Shown: positions 1-7,473 of the stretch, one piece after another
Numbering within the stretch: the stretch's first letter is position 1
How the letters are laid out: the number at the start of each line of letters is the position of its first letter
Assembly: GCA_017993025.1 (NCBI GenBank)
Contig: JAGONL010000020.1
Span: 1 to 11,196 of the forward strand
Direction of reading: 5' to 3'
Source of the DNA: Candidatus Saccharimonadota bacterium
GTDB lineage: Bacteria; Patescibacteriota; Saccharimonadia; Saccharimonadales; SZUA-47
DNA: 11,196 bases
Program-made: the position numbers and the translations under genes
Notes under the pieces: model-generated
The model's database searches: none
Told to the model about the DNA's origin: nothing
Seen by the model: only the letters and a program-made list of their open reading frames with translations

Positions 1-11
1 GCTCAAAACTA

Positions 12-2495
12 CTATTTGGCAGTCGTCTCTTTTGTGGCTTCAAACACTAATTTACCCTTTGCTAAACTTATTTTAAGAATGTCGCCCTTTTGAAGCTCGC
101 CATTAATTAATTTATCAGCAAGTGTATCTTCGATTTCATCTTGTATCAGTCTTCTTAAGGGTCTAGCGCCATTCTTGTCATCATAGCCTTTTTCAACAAG
201 GAACTGTTTTGCGCTATTTGATAGCTCTATTCCAATACCTTTTCGAACTAATCTGTTGTTAAGTTCAGTTATAAGCAAATCAACAATTTTTTGAGCATCC
301 TGTTTATTTAAAGCTCGGAAAACTACGACTTTATCGATTCTATTCAAAAGTTCTGGGCGCATCATTTTCTTCAACGCTGATTTAACATCTTCTTTGGTTT
401 TTTCATGTAGTTTATCCAAATCTTTGAAGTCTTTTTCGTCTTCCGCCTTAAAACCAAGAACAGCTTCTTTCTGCATTTTATCTGCACCGATGTTACTAGT
501 CATGATTATTATCGTGTTAGTAAAGTTAATTTTTCTGCCTTTTGCGTCTGTCAGAACACCATCTTCTAATACCTGTAACAGCATGTTAAATACTTCAGGA
601 TGTGCCTTTTCGATTTCGTCAAAAAGTACTACACTATACGGCTGCCGTCTTATTTTGTCAGTAAGTTGCCCACCCTCATCATAGCCAACATAACCTGCTG
701 GCGCTCCTACTAATCTTGATGTTGTATGTCTTTCTGCAAATTCGCTCATATCAATCTTAACAAGTGCATCTTTATTACCAAAAAACTCCGAAGCTAGCTT
801 ACGGGCAAGTTCAGTTTTGCCAACACCTGTCGGCCCCATAAATATAAATGAACCTATTGGTCGTTTACTACTAGACACACCGCTCCTACTACGCCTAAGG
901 GCTCTTGAAACCGCTTCTACGGCCTCCGACTGACCAATAACATGCTTACTTAAATTTTTCTCTAGATTAATTAAATAAGATACTTCGGATTTAATAACCT
1001 TGTTAACCGGCACTCCTGTCATGCGCGACACAACGTCAGCGATATCCTCGCTAGATAATTTTATTCGTTTTGCAGTTTTGGCAGTTTTCTCTAGTGTGTC
1101 GATTTCTACCTTTATTTGGCTTGCTCGTTGCTTCTGTTTTGCTGCTTTTTCATAATCTTCGGCCTCTACTGCGTCGTCAATTTTTAACTGAACGAGTTTA
1201 ATCTCTTTATTTAGCTCTCTTAGTCTTGGTGGTGTTTTGCCTTTTTCAACTCTTAAATGAGCTGACGCCTCGTCTAGCAGGTCTATAGCTTTGTCCGGCA
1301 TAAATCTGTCCTGGATATATCTAGCCGCAAGAGCAACAGTGTCTACTAATACTTCGTCGTCAATAGTAACAGAATGAAAATCTTCATAATGCTTTTTTAG
1401 TCCACGCAAAATTGCCAACGTTTCCTGTTCTGTAGACTCTGGTACCATAACAGGTTGTAATCTTCGCTCTAAAGCTGCGTCTTTTTCGATGTGCTTTGTG
1501 TATTCGGTAGTTGTTGTGGCACCAATTAACTGAATTTTTCCTCTGGCCAAACTAGGCTTTAGGATATTGCCGGCATCCATGGAACCCTCTGCTGATCCAG
1601 CTCCTACTAACTGATGAATTTCGTCAATAAAAACTATAGTTTTAGTATCATTCTCAAGTTCAACCATTACTTTCTTCAAGCGGTCTTCAAACTCACCGCG
1701 GTATTTTGTGCCAGCAATCATAGCCGCCAAGTCAAGTATCACAATTCTCTTATCTACTAATGCGTCTGGGACATCATCAGCAATAATTCTCTGGGCAACC
1801 CCTTCAACTATTGCAGTTTTTCCAACACCAGGCTCCCCAATTAAAACTGGGTTATTTTTAGTTCTTCTATTCAGTATTGTGATAAGTCTACGAATTTGAA
1901 CCTCGCGTCCGACAACTGGGTCTAATTTTCCTAGTTTAGCTTCAGCAGTTAAGTCAGTACTAAACTGGTCAAGTAGCGTCTTTTTTCCCTTTTTTCTAGT
2001 TTTTGTGCTATTGTCACCCTGTTCGTAGCTTTGCTTGTTTAACAAAACTTCAAACTCATTTAATAAATCATCTACTCTCACGTTCATATTTCTAAGTAGC
2101 ACTGTAGCACTAGCGTTTTTCTGACTTAAGATGCTATATACAATATGTTCTGTTCCACAAGATTCCTGGGCATACTCTTGAGCAATTTCCCAGCTCATTT
2201 TCAACGTCAGTTTTGCAGCCTCACTAAGTCCTTTTGCGCCCATGTTTGACATAAGATTTATTTTTTTTGCAGTCAAATTCATTGCTAAACGTGCTTTATC
2301 TAACGTAACACCATTCTCCAATAAAATTTTTGCGCCAAGTGAACTATCCTGTGCCAATACACCAAGGAGCAGATGCTCTGTGCCAACATATGCGCTTCCT
2401 GTTGCTCTTGCAATTCCGTCAGCATGTCTGAGGCTTTGTAGAGCGTTGTCGCTTAGATGCTGTAGTAAATCTTGAAATTCGTCGTTATCGTTCAT
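12..2495 (-). CDS. clpC: ClpC-type AAA+ protein unfoldase (Clp protease ATPase subunit)
   Basis: Class I Clp/Hsp100 ATPase of 827 aa that unfolds proteins in the cytosol and feeds them to ClpP. Domains in order: double Clp-N repeat (about 1-150); AAA1 with Walker A GEPGVGKT (220-227) and Walker B ending FIDE (about 289-292); a middle region with a UVR-like helix (about 438-458), typical of ClpC; AAA2 with Walker A GPTGVGKT (554-561), Walker B LFDE (about 624-627) and sensor-2 GARPLRR (776-782). LGF at 680-682 fits the ClpP-docking tripeptide, so it is a protease partner rather than a ClpB-type disaggregase. I chose the ATG at 2495. A GTG at 2525 would add 10 residues but lies inside the CIRCE operator and upstream of the predicted transcription start. 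It follows the 119-aa gene on the same strand, has its own promoter, and ends in TAG near the window edge. Confidence 0.96.
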   Translation of the reverse strand: MNDNDEFQDLLQHLSDNALQSLRHADGIARATGSAYVGTEHLLLGVLAQDSSLGAKILLENGVTLDKARLAMNLTAKKINLMSNMGAKGLSEAAKLTLKMSWEIAQEYAQESCGTEHIVYSILSQKNASATVLLRNMNVRVDDLLNEFEVLLNKQSYEQGDNSTKTRKKGKKTLLDQFSTDLTAEAKLGKLDPVVGREVQIRRLITILNRRTKNNPVLIGEPGVGKTAIVEGVAQRIIADDVPDALVDKRIVILDLAAMIAGTKYRGEFEDRLKKVMVELENDTKTIVFIDEIHQLVGAGSAEGSMDAGNILKPSLARGKIQLIGATTTTEYTKHIEKDAALERRLQPVMVPESTEQETLAILRGLKKHYEDFHSVTIDDEVLVDTVALAARYIQDRFMPDKAIDLLDEASAHLRVEKGKTPPRLRELNKEIKLVQLKIDDAVEAEDYEKAAKQKQRASQIKVEIDTLEKTAKTAKRIKLSSEDIADVVSRMTGVPVNKVIKSEVSYLINLEKNLSKHVIGQSEAVEAVSRALRRSRSGVSSSKRPIGSFIFMGPTGVGKTELARKLASEFFGNKDALVKIDMSEFAERHTTSRLVGAPAGYVGYDEGGQLTDKIRRQPYSVVLFDEIEKAHPEVFNMLLQVLEDGVLTDAKGRKINFTNTIIIMTSNIGADKMQKEAVLGFKAEDEKDFKDLDKLHEKTKEDVKSALKKMMRPELLNRIDKVVVFRALNKQDAQKIVDLLITELNNRLVRKGIGIELSNSAKQFLVEKGYDDKNGARPLRRLIQDEIEDTLADKLINGELQKGDILKISLAKGKLVFEATKETTAK

Positions 2496-2502
2496 GAGCA
2501 CA

Positions 2503-2532
2503 ATTATACACGCCTGAATTAGCACTCGTCAA
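2503..2532 (-). promoter_or_regulatory. clpC promoter, predicted leaderless
   Basis: On the minus strand, TTGACG (2532-2527, 5/6 to the sigma-70 -35 consensus), an 18-bp spacer and a perfect TATAAT (2508-2503). The expected start is near 2496, one base before the clpC ATG, so the mRNA would have essentially no 5' leader. No Shine-Dalgarno could be transcribed from this promoter. The -35 lies inside the CIRCE spacer, so repressor binding would block RNA polymerase directly. Confidence 0.75.
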
Positions 2533-2545
2533 CACTGAGTGCTAA
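2519..2545. promoter_or_regulatory. CIRCE operator (HrcA binding site)
   Basis: Perfect match to the CIRCE consensus: TTAGCACTC (2519-2527), nine bases (2528-2536), GAGTGCTAA (2537-2545). CIRCE is the operator of the heat-shock repressor HrcA, best known at groE and dnaK operons and at clp genes in some bacteria. Here it overlaps the clpC -35 box, so clpC should be HrcA-repressed and heat-inducible. hrcA itself is not in the window. Confidence 0.95.
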
Positions 2546-2552
2546 TTATTAT

Positions 2553-2912
2553 TTAACTATTGCCTAAATCGCAGGATTCCCAATATTCTTCTATCATACT
2601 TCTTGCTACTTCTACGTCAACACCCCTTAATTCCGCTTCATAAGATGATATTGAAAGGGCAACAATTGCAACTATCAGCTCACCGGCAAATTCTGAAGGT
2701 ATAATAATTTCAGGCCTTTTTGGATCTAAACCATCTGCTGAAGGATGAATTCTTTTTTCACCAGATGCTATTCGACTAATTTCAATGTCAACTAACGAAC
2801 TTAGCGATGGATTAGATAGTCCTTTATGCACTACAGCAGATAAAACCGCAATTTGTTCTGGGCTGTCAAAACTAATTCCAGTCATCACTCCTTCATGACG
2901 TGTTGGACGCAT
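2553..2912 (-). CDS. Hypothetical 119-aa protein downstream of nusA
   Basis: Not recognised. An acidic, mostly helical-looking small protein with no signal peptide. One hydrophobic stretch (about 74-90) contains two glutamates and looks like a buried helix rather than a membrane segment. The acidic C-terminal segment contains EEYWESCD (108-115). It starts 24 bp after the nusA stop on the same strand, so it is probably cotranscribed with nusA; CIRCE and clpC follow. The start is uncertain. ATG at 2912 has a modest AGGG about 6 nt upstream. A second ATG at 2885 (residue 10) has AAGGAG upstream but only 2 nt away, too close for a normal Shine-Dalgarno. The continuous frame, tight operon spacing and in-place stop support a real gene. 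Confidence 0.7.
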   Translation of the reverse strand: MRPTRHEGVMTGISFDSPEQIAVLSAVVHKGLSNPSLSSLVDIEISRIASGEKRIHPSADGLDPKRPEIIIPSEFAGELIVAIVALSISSYEAELRGVDVEVARSMIEEYWESCDLGNS

Positions 2913-2936
2913 AAGTTACCCTATATCTTATATATT

Positions 2937-4103
2937 TTATTCGCCGTGTTCGTTTATTGCGTCAAGCAAACTGTTTTCTAGATCTGATTTTCGTTTCAGT
3001 TTGTGCTTTTGTACTTTATCAACTGTCATTGGCTCTGCATTTTCTACTTTTGTTTCTTCAGCAGGTTTATCAGCTGTAATGTCTATTTCAAATCCCGTAA
3101 GTTTGCTTGCAAGTCTGACGTTTTGTCCGCCCTTACCAATAGCTATACTTAACTGATCTTCAGGAACAATAACTTTTGCACGAGTTCCACCGCTTTCAAT
3201 TATTACAGATTTGACCTTAGTTGGACTTAGTGCGCTAGCAATAAAAACTTCTGGGTTTTCGTCCCAAACGACAATATCAATTTTTTCTTGATCACCGATT
3301 TCGCTAACAACAGCGTTAACTCTTGTTCCATGTCCACCAACAAATGTTCCTACTGGGTCTACTCCTTGGACTGTAGAATGCACAGCAAGCTTTGTTCTAA
3401 CACCAGCTTCCCTGGCGATAGCTTTCATTTCTACTGCTCCACCTTCCATTTCAGGTACTTCTGAATTGAAAAGTTGTCTCACAAGTTCTGCGGATGAACG
3501 ACTAACAATAAGCTGTGGACCTCTAAAGCTTTTCTCGATTTCTTTAAGATATAGTTTAAGTCTTTGACCTGGAAAGTATCTCTCTGAGCTACTCTGTTCA
3601 CTGGCTGGCATAATAGCTTGTGCTTTTCCAACTTCGATTCTAACCAGCCGGTTTTCAACGCGAGCCACTACACCGTTTACTAATTCTCCAACTTTATCTT
3701 CATACTCTAACATCACAATTTCACGTTCTGCATCTCTCAAGCGTTGCATAATAACTTGTTTTGCGGTCTGTGCGGCAACACGACCAAAAGTCTTTATTTC
3801 AACATATTGCTCAATCAAATCTCCAATTTTTGCATCTTTTTTTAGTTTTACAGCGTCAGTTAACGCAATTTCAAAATTTTCGTCTCCTACAAGTTCAACA
3901 ATTTCCTTTTCAACATATACATCAACACCACCAGTGTTAAGGTTTACAGACACTCTTACTTCTTGCTCTCTATCACCGTAATCTCTTTTATAGGCTGCAG
4001 CTAGCGCTGATTCTACAATTTCTTGTACTAAATCCTCTGGTAAGTTTTTTTCTTCGGCAATGAGTCTCATTGCTCCTGCTAACTGTTTTACATCAAAATC
4101 CAT
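2937..4103 (-). CDS. nusA: Transcription termination/antitermination factor NusA
   Basis: NusA (388 aa) binds RNA polymerase and nascent RNA and modulates pausing, intrinsic termination and antitermination. It has the core NusA layout: N-terminal RNAP-binding domain (about 1-130); S1 domain (about 137-200, from GELVNGVVARVENRLVRIEV); KH1 with GGHG (256-259) after the family motif VDPVG (248-252); KH2 with GKGG (323-326). A lysine- and glutamate-rich tail (about 345-388) replaces the acidic repeats of E. coli NusA, as in most short NusA proteins. ATG at 4103 matches the family N-terminus, with only a weak CGGA before it. rimP is not upstream, and ylxR/infB are not downstream; instead the 119-aa gene and clpC follow. 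A long structured leader precedes it. Confidence 0.96.
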   Translation of the reverse strand: MDFDVKQLAGAMRLIAEEKNLPEDLVQEIVESALAAAYKRDYGDREQEVRVSVNLNTGGVDVYVEKEIVELVGDENFEIALTDAVKLKKDAKIGDLIEQYVEIKTFGRVAAQTAKQVIMQRLRDAEREIVMLEYEDKVGELVNGVVARVENRLVRIEVGKAQAIMPASEQSSSERYFPGQRLKLYLKEIEKSFRGPQLIVSRSSAELVRQLFNSEVPEMEGGAVEMKAIAREAGVRTKLAVHSTVQGVDPVGTFVGGHGTRVNAVVSEIGDQEKIDIVVWDENPEVFIASALSPTKVKSVIIESGGTRAKVIVPEDQLSIAIGKGGQNVRLASKLTGFEIDITADKPAEETKVENAEPMTVDKVQKHKLKRKSDLENSLLDAINEHGE

Positions 4104-4111
4104 ATTTTTTC

Positions 4112-4223
4112 CGCTTCGCTATTCAAGGACAACCTACGGTTTTCCTCGACGCGCGGGACAGTGAAATAAATTCCCTGTTCCGGCTACTCTTTACCCTTAG
4201 CTGCAAAAGCAACAGGCGAAGCG
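4112..4223. repeat. 112-bp segment bounded by an 8-bp perfect inverted repeat
   Basis: CGCTTCGC at 4112-4119 and its exact complement GCGAAGCG at 4216-4223 bound a G+C-richer block just upstream of nusA. The right arm also folds on itself (AGGCG-AAG-CGCCT, 4214-4226), so local and long-range pairings are mutually exclusive. The long-range pairing would touch the weak CGGA ribosome-binding site of nusA. It may be a leader RNA switch or a small palindromic mobile repeat. No target-site duplication is evident. Confidence 0.4.
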
Positions 4224-4260
4224 CCTTTCGTTATTTATTAAATTATTCTCTCTTTAAATG

Positions 4261-4290
4261 AAAAATTCCGACCTAATTTAGTGGCCGGAA
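4261..4290 (-). terminator. Terminator-like hairpin at the start of the nusA leader
   Basis: Minus-strand TTCCGGCC (4290-4283) pairs with GGTCGGAA (4273-4266) in an 8-bp stem with one G-U pair and a 9-nt loop, followed immediately by TTTTT (4265-4261). It lies just downstream of the predicted nusA transcription start. It is either an attenuator in the nusA mRNA or a second, backup terminator for the membrane-protein gene upstream. Confidence 0.55.
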
Positions 4291-4300
4291 CAACAAACGT

Positions 4301-4330
4301 ATTATAGCAAAAGCACCGTTACTAATGCAA
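4301..4330 (-). promoter_or_regulatory. Candidate nusA promoter
   Basis: A perfect TATAAT on the minus strand (4306-4301), preceded after an 18-bp spacer by TTGCAT (4330-4325), which keeps only the TTG of a -35 box. The -35 would sit in the loop of the terminator at 4309-4344, so promoter and terminator overlap. The start would be near 4294. Confidence 0.45.
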
Positions 4331-4344
4331 GTAACGGTGCTTTT
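4309..4344 (-). terminator. Intrinsic terminator of the membrane-protein gene
   Basis: A perfect hairpin: GCACCGTTAC (4313-4322) pairs with GTAACGGTGC (4331-4340), extended by T-A and by AAAA/TTTT arms, with a loop of about 6-8 nt. It begins 17 nt after the stop of the 144-aa gene. On the minus strand it runs out into TTTTGC, a short U tract; on the plus strand the tract is six Ts. No plus-strand gene ends here, so it most likely serves the minus-strand gene. Confidence 0.85.
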
Positions 4345-4360
4345 TTGTATTTTTTATATT

Positions 4361-4795
4361 TTATTTAACAGATTGACTTGATTTGTAAGCCATTGCAGAT
4401 CCTGCGATTATTGCAACAGAGCCAGCTAGTCCTAACCAGTAACCAATACCAGTGCTGACTGCACCGCTAAGCGATTCGTCTGGCCAATTGCTTAGCATTA
4501 CAAGTAGCGCCAAAACTCCGGCTACGATAGACGCGATAGACATTTGCTTTTTGTCTTTATTTAGAACGTTAAGCCCAGCTGCTAGCGATACAACTGAAAA
4601 AACTAGTAGTAGCAAACCGTCACCATTAAGACCCGGACTTACACTAGTGCTTACCGACAAGAAGCTTACAGTGTACCAGGGAAGAAACAGTCCAACGATT
4701 ACGGCTACTGCCCCACCTGCGATTATTGTTAGATTTCTATCTTTTTTTATTTGTTCTACTGCCTTACCTGCGTCAAAACTTGTTTTTTCGCTCAT
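4361..4795 (-). CDS. Small four-helix membrane protein, function unknown
   Basis: 144 aa with a charged cytosolic-looking N-terminus (1-20) and four hydrophobic segments at about 22-44, 59-78, 86-103 and 116-137. The first ends in LPWYT; the second is preceded by NGDG. This resembles a loose class of small bacterial 4-TM proteins with an LPW motif after TM1, none with a known function that I can assign. There is no cleavable signal peptide. The ATG at 4795 has a strong AAGGAG 7 nt upstream, the clearest Shine-Dalgarno in the window. It forms its own unit: divergent from pepN, with a strong terminator behind it. The function cannot be deduced. Confidence 0.85.
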   Translation of the reverse strand: MSEKTSFDAGKAVEQIKKDRNLTIIAGGAVAVIVGLFLPWYTVSFLSVSTSVSPGLNGDGLLLLVFSVVSLAAGLNVLNKDKKQMSIASIVAGVLALLVMLSNWPDESLSGAVSTGIGYWLGLAGSVAIIAGSAMAYKSSQSVK

Positions 4796-4820
4796 TTACC
4801 CTCTCCTTAATTACTCTACA

Positions 4821-4848
4821 ATTGTATGACACTATTGTTACGATACAA
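4821..4848 (-). promoter_or_regulatory. Candidate promoter of the 144-aa membrane protein gene
   Basis: Minus strand: TTGTAT (4848-4843), a 16-bp spacer, TACAAT (4826-4821, 5/6 to consensus). It is followed by AAGGAG and the ATG at 4795, giving a normal short leader. It shares the intergenic space with the divergent pepN promoter. Confidence 0.4.
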
Positions 4849-4878
4849 AATATATTAATCTAATTGTTTATATGTATC

Positions 4879-4887
4879 TGTTAAACT
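4879..4887 (+). promoter_or_regulatory. Candidate extended -10 of pepN
   Basis: TG-T-TAAACT: an extended -10 TG at 4879-4880 and TAAACT (4882-4887, 4/6 to consensus). Transcription would start at 4894, exactly the A of the pepN ATG, giving a leaderless mRNA. An alternative is TTGTTA (4835-4840), an 18-bp spacer and TCTAAT (4859-4864), giving a leader of about 23 nt that includes GAAGG just before the ATG. The sequence alone does not decide. Confidence 0.35.
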
Positions 4888-4893
4888 GAAGGT

Positions 4894-7473
4894 ATGCCTA
4901 AAAAAGTTAAGCGTTTATTTGAACAATTCATACCAAATCATTATGATATCCGTTTAATTATCTCGGAAGATAAAAATAATTTTAGTGGTACTGTCCGTAT
5001 ACTTGGCAAAAAGACGGGTCGTCCAGCCAAGCGAATTACACTACATCAAAAAGCTCTAAAAATAAAAAATATTACTCTAGTAGCGGAAGATAAAAAAGGC
5101 GTTAAAAGCAATATTGATATAGCCAGAGTTGTGTCTCATAAAACTTACGACGAACTTAGAATTCATGCAGACAAAAATCTATACAATGATAAATACGAAA
5201 TAACAATAAATTTTGAGGGTAGCATTACCAAAAATATGGACGGGATATACCCATGTAGTTTTATGGATAACGGTATTCAAAAACGATTAATTGCTACTCA
5301 GTTTGAAAGTCATCATGCCCGCGAAGCATTTCCTTGTATAGATGAACCTGAAGCCAAAGCGACTTTTCAGTTGACCCTAAACCATTCAAAAGACGAGATT
5401 GCGTTGAGTAATACGCCAAAAATATCAGAAAATACCGAAAAAGACAGAGTCATATCTGTTTTTGATACAACACCAATTATGAGTACATACCTATTTGCTT
5501 TCGTGGTAGGAGAGATGGCATATCTTGAAGCAACTAGCAAAAATGGCGTTAAAATTAGAACTTATTCAGTACCTAAACTTGTAAAGACTGCAGAATTTGC
5601 ACTTGCTACAGCTGTGAAAGCTATGGATTTCTATGAAGAATACTATGATATTCCATTTCCGCTACCAAAATGTGATTTCGTAGCATTACCCGATTTTGCA
5701 AGTGGTGCTATGGAAAACTGGGGACTTATAACATTTAGAGAACAATTGCTGCTTTGTGATGATCATACGTCTTTAAGTACAAAACAGTATATTGCGGTCG
5801 TTATCGCTCATGAGCTAACACATCAATGGTTCGGTAACTTGGTTACGATGCGTTGGTGGACAGATTTATGGCTAAACGAAGGTTTTGCTAGCTGGATGGA
5901 GTATCTAGCTATAGATAACATGTTCCCTGAATGGAATTTATGGACTCAATTTACTGTTGATGAACAACAGTCTGCTATGAATGCTGACGCGCTTGAGTTT
6001 ACGCACCCGATTGAAGTTCCAGTCAGACACCCTGATGAAATTAGAACTATATTTGACATTATTAGTTACCAAAAAGGTGCAAGTGTAATTCATATGCTGA
6101 ATGACTACTTAGGGCCTGATTCATTTAGGGATGGATTACGTTACTACCTTAAAAAACACGCCTACAAAAACACAGACACGATAGACTTGTGGCAGGCGCT
6201 TGAAGATGTATCTAAAAAGCAAGTCACGAAATTTATGAGTGTCTGGACCTCTAAAAGTGGTTTTCCAGTGATTACAATAGAGAAAAGTAATAATAAATAT
6301 ATTATTTCTCAGAAAAGATTTGTTGCTAATCCTAACAGCCCCGCACGACAAGATATAACTATCTGGCCAATACCCCTTCTAACTAACGATATTGATGTCA
6401 AGACAATTGAAAAAAGAAAAATTTCAGTACCAGTTAAAAAAGATTCAACTTCATTAATGTTAAATAGAGGACAAACTGGCTTTTATAGAGTTGATTATTC
6501 TCATGAATTACAAAATAATATAATATCTGAACTTGCAGAAGGAAAACTAAACCATATCGACCGAATGGGTCTATTATCAGACGGGTTTGAAGTTACAAGA
6601 GCCGGATATCAATCTATAGATGAATACTTAGATTTACTTGCGATTTTTACAGATGAATCCAGTTTAGCTGCCTGGGAAATTATAGCCAACAGTATAGGGA
6701 CAATTAGGAACAGGTTGTCTGTTGACGACGCGGATAATACGCTTCGTGATGCAATGAAACCATTTGTTTTAAATTTAATTAGCAAACAGTTGAATAGATT
6801 AGGCTGGAACGAAGTAGCTGGTGAACCACACTTGGATTCTCTACTAAGACCACTAATTATAGGGCTAGCGACAGCTTCCGATGATCCAAACTCAATATCT
6901 ATGGCTCTTAATCTTTGGGAACAAAAGATTAAGGAAAACTACCATATTAACCCTGATTTAAGAGGAATTATATATTCCACTGTTGCTAGAAAAGGTGGAC
7001 AAAAAGAATATAACCAACTATTAAAACTATATAAAGAGACTCACTCGGGAGACGAAAAATTATCAATTACTGCTGGTATGACCTCATTCAAACAACCAGA
7101 AATTATCAAAGCCGTTTTAGAACTTATAAAATCAGATACAATTCGTCTTCAAGATACTGGTTACTGGATTGCATATAGTTTCATGAACAGGCACGCAAGA
7201 AAGATAACTTGGACATGGATAAAAGAAAACTGGAGTTGGCTAAAAGAAAATAACGGTACAGATCTAAGCTTTTCACGCATGCCAGTATACGCCGCTCGAA
7301 ATTTTAGCGACGATAAAATGCTTAAAGATTATAAATTATTTTTTGAATCCAAAATGGAACCGATGATAGATAGGTCTTTCAAACAAGGACTGGAAATTAT
7401 TGAAACAAACACAGACTGGCACAAAAGAGACATGGCAACCGCGTTAAAATGGTTTAAATCTCGACAATATTAA
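4894..7473 (+). CDS. pepN: M1-family zinc aminopeptidase (gluzincin)
   Basis: 859 aa, the usual length for a bacterial or archaeal M1 aminopeptidase that removes N-terminal residues from peptides. Family residues are intact: GAMEN exopeptidase motif (271-275) for the free N-terminus; zinc site HELTH (306-310) with the third ligand E329 in NEGF, exactly the HExxH-x18-E spacing; catalytic Tyr392 in ISYQKG. The N-terminal beta domain contains FPCIDEPEAKATF. The C-terminal half is a helical ERAP1-C-like domain. There is no signal peptide, so it is cytosolic and probably finishes peptides from Clp or imported peptides. ATG at 4894 has GAAGG almost touching it. It is alone on the plus strand, and its last 20 bp overlap the convergent yraN. 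The symbol is family-level; a tricorn-factor-like M1 is equally possible. Confidence 0.95.
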   Translation: MPKKVKRLFEQFIPNHYDIRLIISEDKNNFSGTVRILGKKTGRPAKRITLHQKALKIKNITLVAEDKKGVKSNIDIARVVSHKTYDELRIHADKNLYNDKYEITINFEGSITKNMDGIYPCSFMDNGIQKRLIATQFESHHAREAFPCIDEPEAKATFQLTLNHSKDEIALSNTPKISENTEKDRVISVFDTTPIMSTYLFAFVVGEMAYLEATSKNGVKIRTYSVPKLVKTAEFALATAVKAMDFYEEYYDIPFPLPKCDFVALPDFASGAMENWGLITFREQLLLCDDHTSLSTKQYIAVVIAHELTHQWFGNLVTMRWWTDLWLNEGFASWMEYLAIDNMFPEWNLWTQFTVDEQQSAMNADALEFTHPIEVPVRHPDEIRTIFDIISYQKGASVIHMLNDYLGPDSFRDGLRYYLKKHAYKNTDTIDLWQALEDVSKKQVTKFMSVWTSKSGFPVITIEKSNNKYIISQKRFVANPNSPARQDITIWPIPLLTNDIDVKTIEKRKISVPVKKDSTSLMLNRGQTGFYRVDYSHELQNNIISELAEGKLNHIDRMGLLSDGFEVTRAGYQSIDEYLDLLAIFTDESSLAAWEIIANSIGTIRNRLSVDDADNTLRDAMKPFVLNLISKQLNRLGWNEVAGEPHLDSLLRPLIIGLATASDDPNSISMALNLWEQKIKENYHINPDLRGIIYSTVARKGGQKEYNQLLKLYKETHSGDEKLSITAGMTSFKQPEIIKAVLELIKSDTIRLQDTGYWIAYSFMNRHARKITWTWIKENWSWLKENNGTDLSFSRMPVYAARNFSDDKMLKDYKLFFESKMEPMIDRSFKQGLEIIETNTDWHKRDMATALKWFKSRQY

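Larger units (their letters stand above)
4104..4294 (-). promoter_or_regulatory. Long structured 5' leader of nusA
   Basis: About 190 nt lie between the predicted start near 4294 and the nusA ATG. In order on the minus strand: a terminator-like hairpin (4290-4266 plus T5), an AT-rich spacer, a GGCG-CTT-CGCC hairpin (about 4226-4214), an imperfect hairpin around 4180-4154, and a hairpin at 4146-4126 (AACC/GGTT and AGGA/TCCT arms around one mismatch). The part at about 4108-4226 is visibly richer in G+C than its flanks. No convincing minus-strand reading frame is seen, and it matches no RNA family I recognise. Leader control of nusA is an inference. Confidence 0.5.

Noticed and set aside
2496..2525. 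GTG start at 2525 adding 10 residues to ClpC
   Set aside because: It lies inside the CIRCE and upstream of the predicted transcription start; the ATG at 2495 gives a normal Clp-N terminus.
4070..4261. Plus-strand 63-codon frame over the nusA start and leader
   Set aside because: No Shine-Dalgarno, composition not protein-like, and it covers the structured leader; better explained as antisense of a leader.
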